Source: Martelella mediterranea (lineage in GTDB: Bacteria; Pseudomonadota; Alphaproteobacteria; Rhizobiales; Rhizobiaceae). From it: a DNA stretch of 64,000 nt. The stretch is from NCBI GenBank assembly GCA_003001975.1, contig PVUG01000006.1, positions 124,001-188,000 on the forward strand, given 5' to 3'. Each line of letters opens with the position of its first letter. Position 1 is the first letter of the stretch. The position numbers and the translations under genes are program-made. Positions 63,237-64,000 of this stretch are shown piece after piece. Under the pieces are notes generated by a model that saw only the letters and a list, made by a program, of their open reading frames with translations, did not search any database and was not told the DNA's origin.

Positions 63237-63467
63237 GTGAATATCCTGGAAGGCAATGGTAGGGGCGAGGCGAAAATCCGCTATCTGGATGCTGATTTCG
63301 ATGTGATCGTACCGGGCACGCATGTGATCTGCGCGGTCACCGGAAAGCGGATTCCGCTCGACGAACTGCGCTACTGGAGCGTGGCCCGGCAGGAAGCCTA
63401 TGTCGATGCGCCGGCCGCCTTCGAAGCCGAGAAAAAGGCTGGAGCGCTGCCGATCGACAAGGTCTGA
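63237..63467 (+). CDS. DUF2093 domain-containing protein
   Basis: 76 aa, a small cytoplasmic protein recognised by the pattern AKIRYLDADFDVIVPGTHVICAVTGKRIPLDELRYW, typical of DUF2093 proteins of alphaproteobacteria. The start is GTG with GGAG upstream. Function is unknown. It lies 39 bases after mutL and 1 base before the kinase-like gene, so the three are likely cotranscribed. Confidence 0.85.
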   Translation: MNILEGNGRGEAKIRYLDADFDVIVPGTHVICAVTGKRIPLDELRYWSVARQEAYVDAPAAFEAEKKAGALPIDKV

Positions 63468-63468
63468 A

Positions 63469-63975
63469 TTGGCCACGCTGATCGCTCTCGCCGGACTTCC
63501 GGGCACCGGAAAAACCACGGTCGCACGGCTTGTTGCCCAAGGCCAGCCGGCGGTTTTTCTGCGTATCGATGAGATCGAGGCTGTTCTGCGCGTCGAGGAC
63601 GAACGTCGCGATATCGGTCCGCTGGGCTATAAGATCGCCGCAGCCCTTGCCGTTTCCAATCTGAAAATCGGACAGGATGTCATTGTCGACTGCGTCAATC
63701 CGTGGCCGCTGACGCGCGCCATGTTTGCGGATGCGGCAACGCACGCTGCTGCCGCCTTTCTGGGTGTCGAGGTCGTCTGTTCCAGTGCCGACCTGCACCG
63801 CGACCGGATCGAAAACCGGGTGAGCGATATCGGCGAAGGGCATGCAGAGCCGGACTGGCAGGCCGTCATCGATCGCGATTACATGCCCTGGCGGGACGCC
63901 GATGTGCACGTCGATACGGCGAAGCTTTCCCCCGAGGCGGGGGCCAAGCGCATCCTGTCTGCACTGCGCGCCTGA
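63469..63975 (+). CDS. P-loop kinase-like ATPase
   Basis: 168 aa with Walker A GLPGTGKTT at the N-terminus and FLRIDEIE as a likely Walker B or substrate region. It resembles the zeta-toxin/adenylylsulfate kinase-like (AAA_33) small kinases that phosphorylate small molecules or nucleotides. The start is a TTG at 63469, directly after the DUF2093 stop; upstream in-frame ATG codons would overlap DUF2093. The last 25 bases of the window after it hold nothing recognisable. Confidence 0.75.
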   Translation: MATLIALAGLPGTGKTTVARLVAQGQPAVFLRIDEIEAVLRVEDERRDIGPLGYKIAAALAVSNLKIGQDVIVDCVNPWPLTRAMFADAATHAAAAFLGVEVVCSSADLHRDRIENRVSDIGEGHAEPDWQAVIDRDYMPWRDADVHVDTAKLSPEAGAKRILSALRA

Positions 63976-64000
63976 CGTTTTCTAGTTTCCGCCCGGCAGG

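Noticed and set aside
1-64000. tRNA genes, insertion sequences, prophage or attachment sites
   Set aside because: No tRNA-like cloverleaf, transposase, integrase or flanking repeats were recognised in any intergenic region.

Overview
This is a GC-rich (about 60% by eye), gene-dense chromosomal window from an alphaproteobacterium, most likely a Rhizobiales (Hyphomicrobiales) lineage close to Rhizobiaceae. The evidence is a gcrA homologue, BacA, the argD-argF-hslO order, ChoV, AglA-type alpha-glucosidase, the bdhA-xdhA-xdhB order described for Sinorhizobium meliloti, and an ornithine decarboxylase preceded by a long structured leader. I cannot name a genus. I found no rRNA, tRNA, CRISPR array, insertion sequence or prophage. 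Most of the window looks like core or stable accessory chromosome.

Layout. 1-4645: xanthine dehydrogenase (xdhA, xdhB, start of a putative xdhC) behind 3-hydroxybutyrate dehydrogenase. 4895-8812: luciferase-like oxidoreductase, methionine aminopeptidase, BacA, NnrU. 8931-12093: YfgM-like protein, Der GTPase, a glycosyltransferase. 12280-16721: alpha-glucosidase, aldose epimerase-like protein, omega-aminotransferase, ArsR regulator. 16813-18590: a HugZ-like protein overlapping an orphan choline-type ABC ATPase. 18812-23215: thymidine kinase and the sulfate uptake operon (sbp, cysT, cysW, short cysA). 23234-27234: ubiD divergent from ubiT-ubiU-ubiV, the O2-independent ubiquinone genes. 27240-28945: a His-rich nickel/cobalt-type transporter and its DUF1007 partner. 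29012-32313: LysR regulator, structured leader, ornithine decarboxylase, GNAT acetyltransferase. 32404-36518: GcrA, then argD-argF-hslO. 36640-40152: TetR regulator and EmrAB efflux pump. 40434-44360: TerC, gltX, lysS. 44532-47090: two convergent SDR enzymes and a LysR regulator. 47265-53204: five-gene peptide/oligopeptide-type ABC operon and a LysR regulator. 53388-56386: nagR-nagB(SIS)-nagA. 56369-57517: Mrp. 58160-61088: SMP-30 lactonase-like protein and a two-domain NADH:flavin oxidoreductase. 61317-63975: mutL, DUF2093 protein and a P-loop kinase-like protein.

How the parts fit. The window mixes housekeeping (translation, mismatch repair, arginine synthesis, cell-cycle control) with catabolism of 3-hydroxybutyrate, purines, alpha-glucosides and N-acetylglucosamine, and with uptake of sulfate, peptides and probably choline. 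UbiTUV and NnrU together suggest growth across low-oxygen conditions. The most interesting non-coding signals are the ornithine decarboxylase leader, whose last two hairpins are mutually exclusive and one of whose loops is complementary to the ribosome binding site, and a shared palindromic operator in front of both the TetR gene and emrA. I did not find a clearly undescribed multi-gene system. The best new leads are regulatory DNA or RNA elements and a few unusual gene partnerships.
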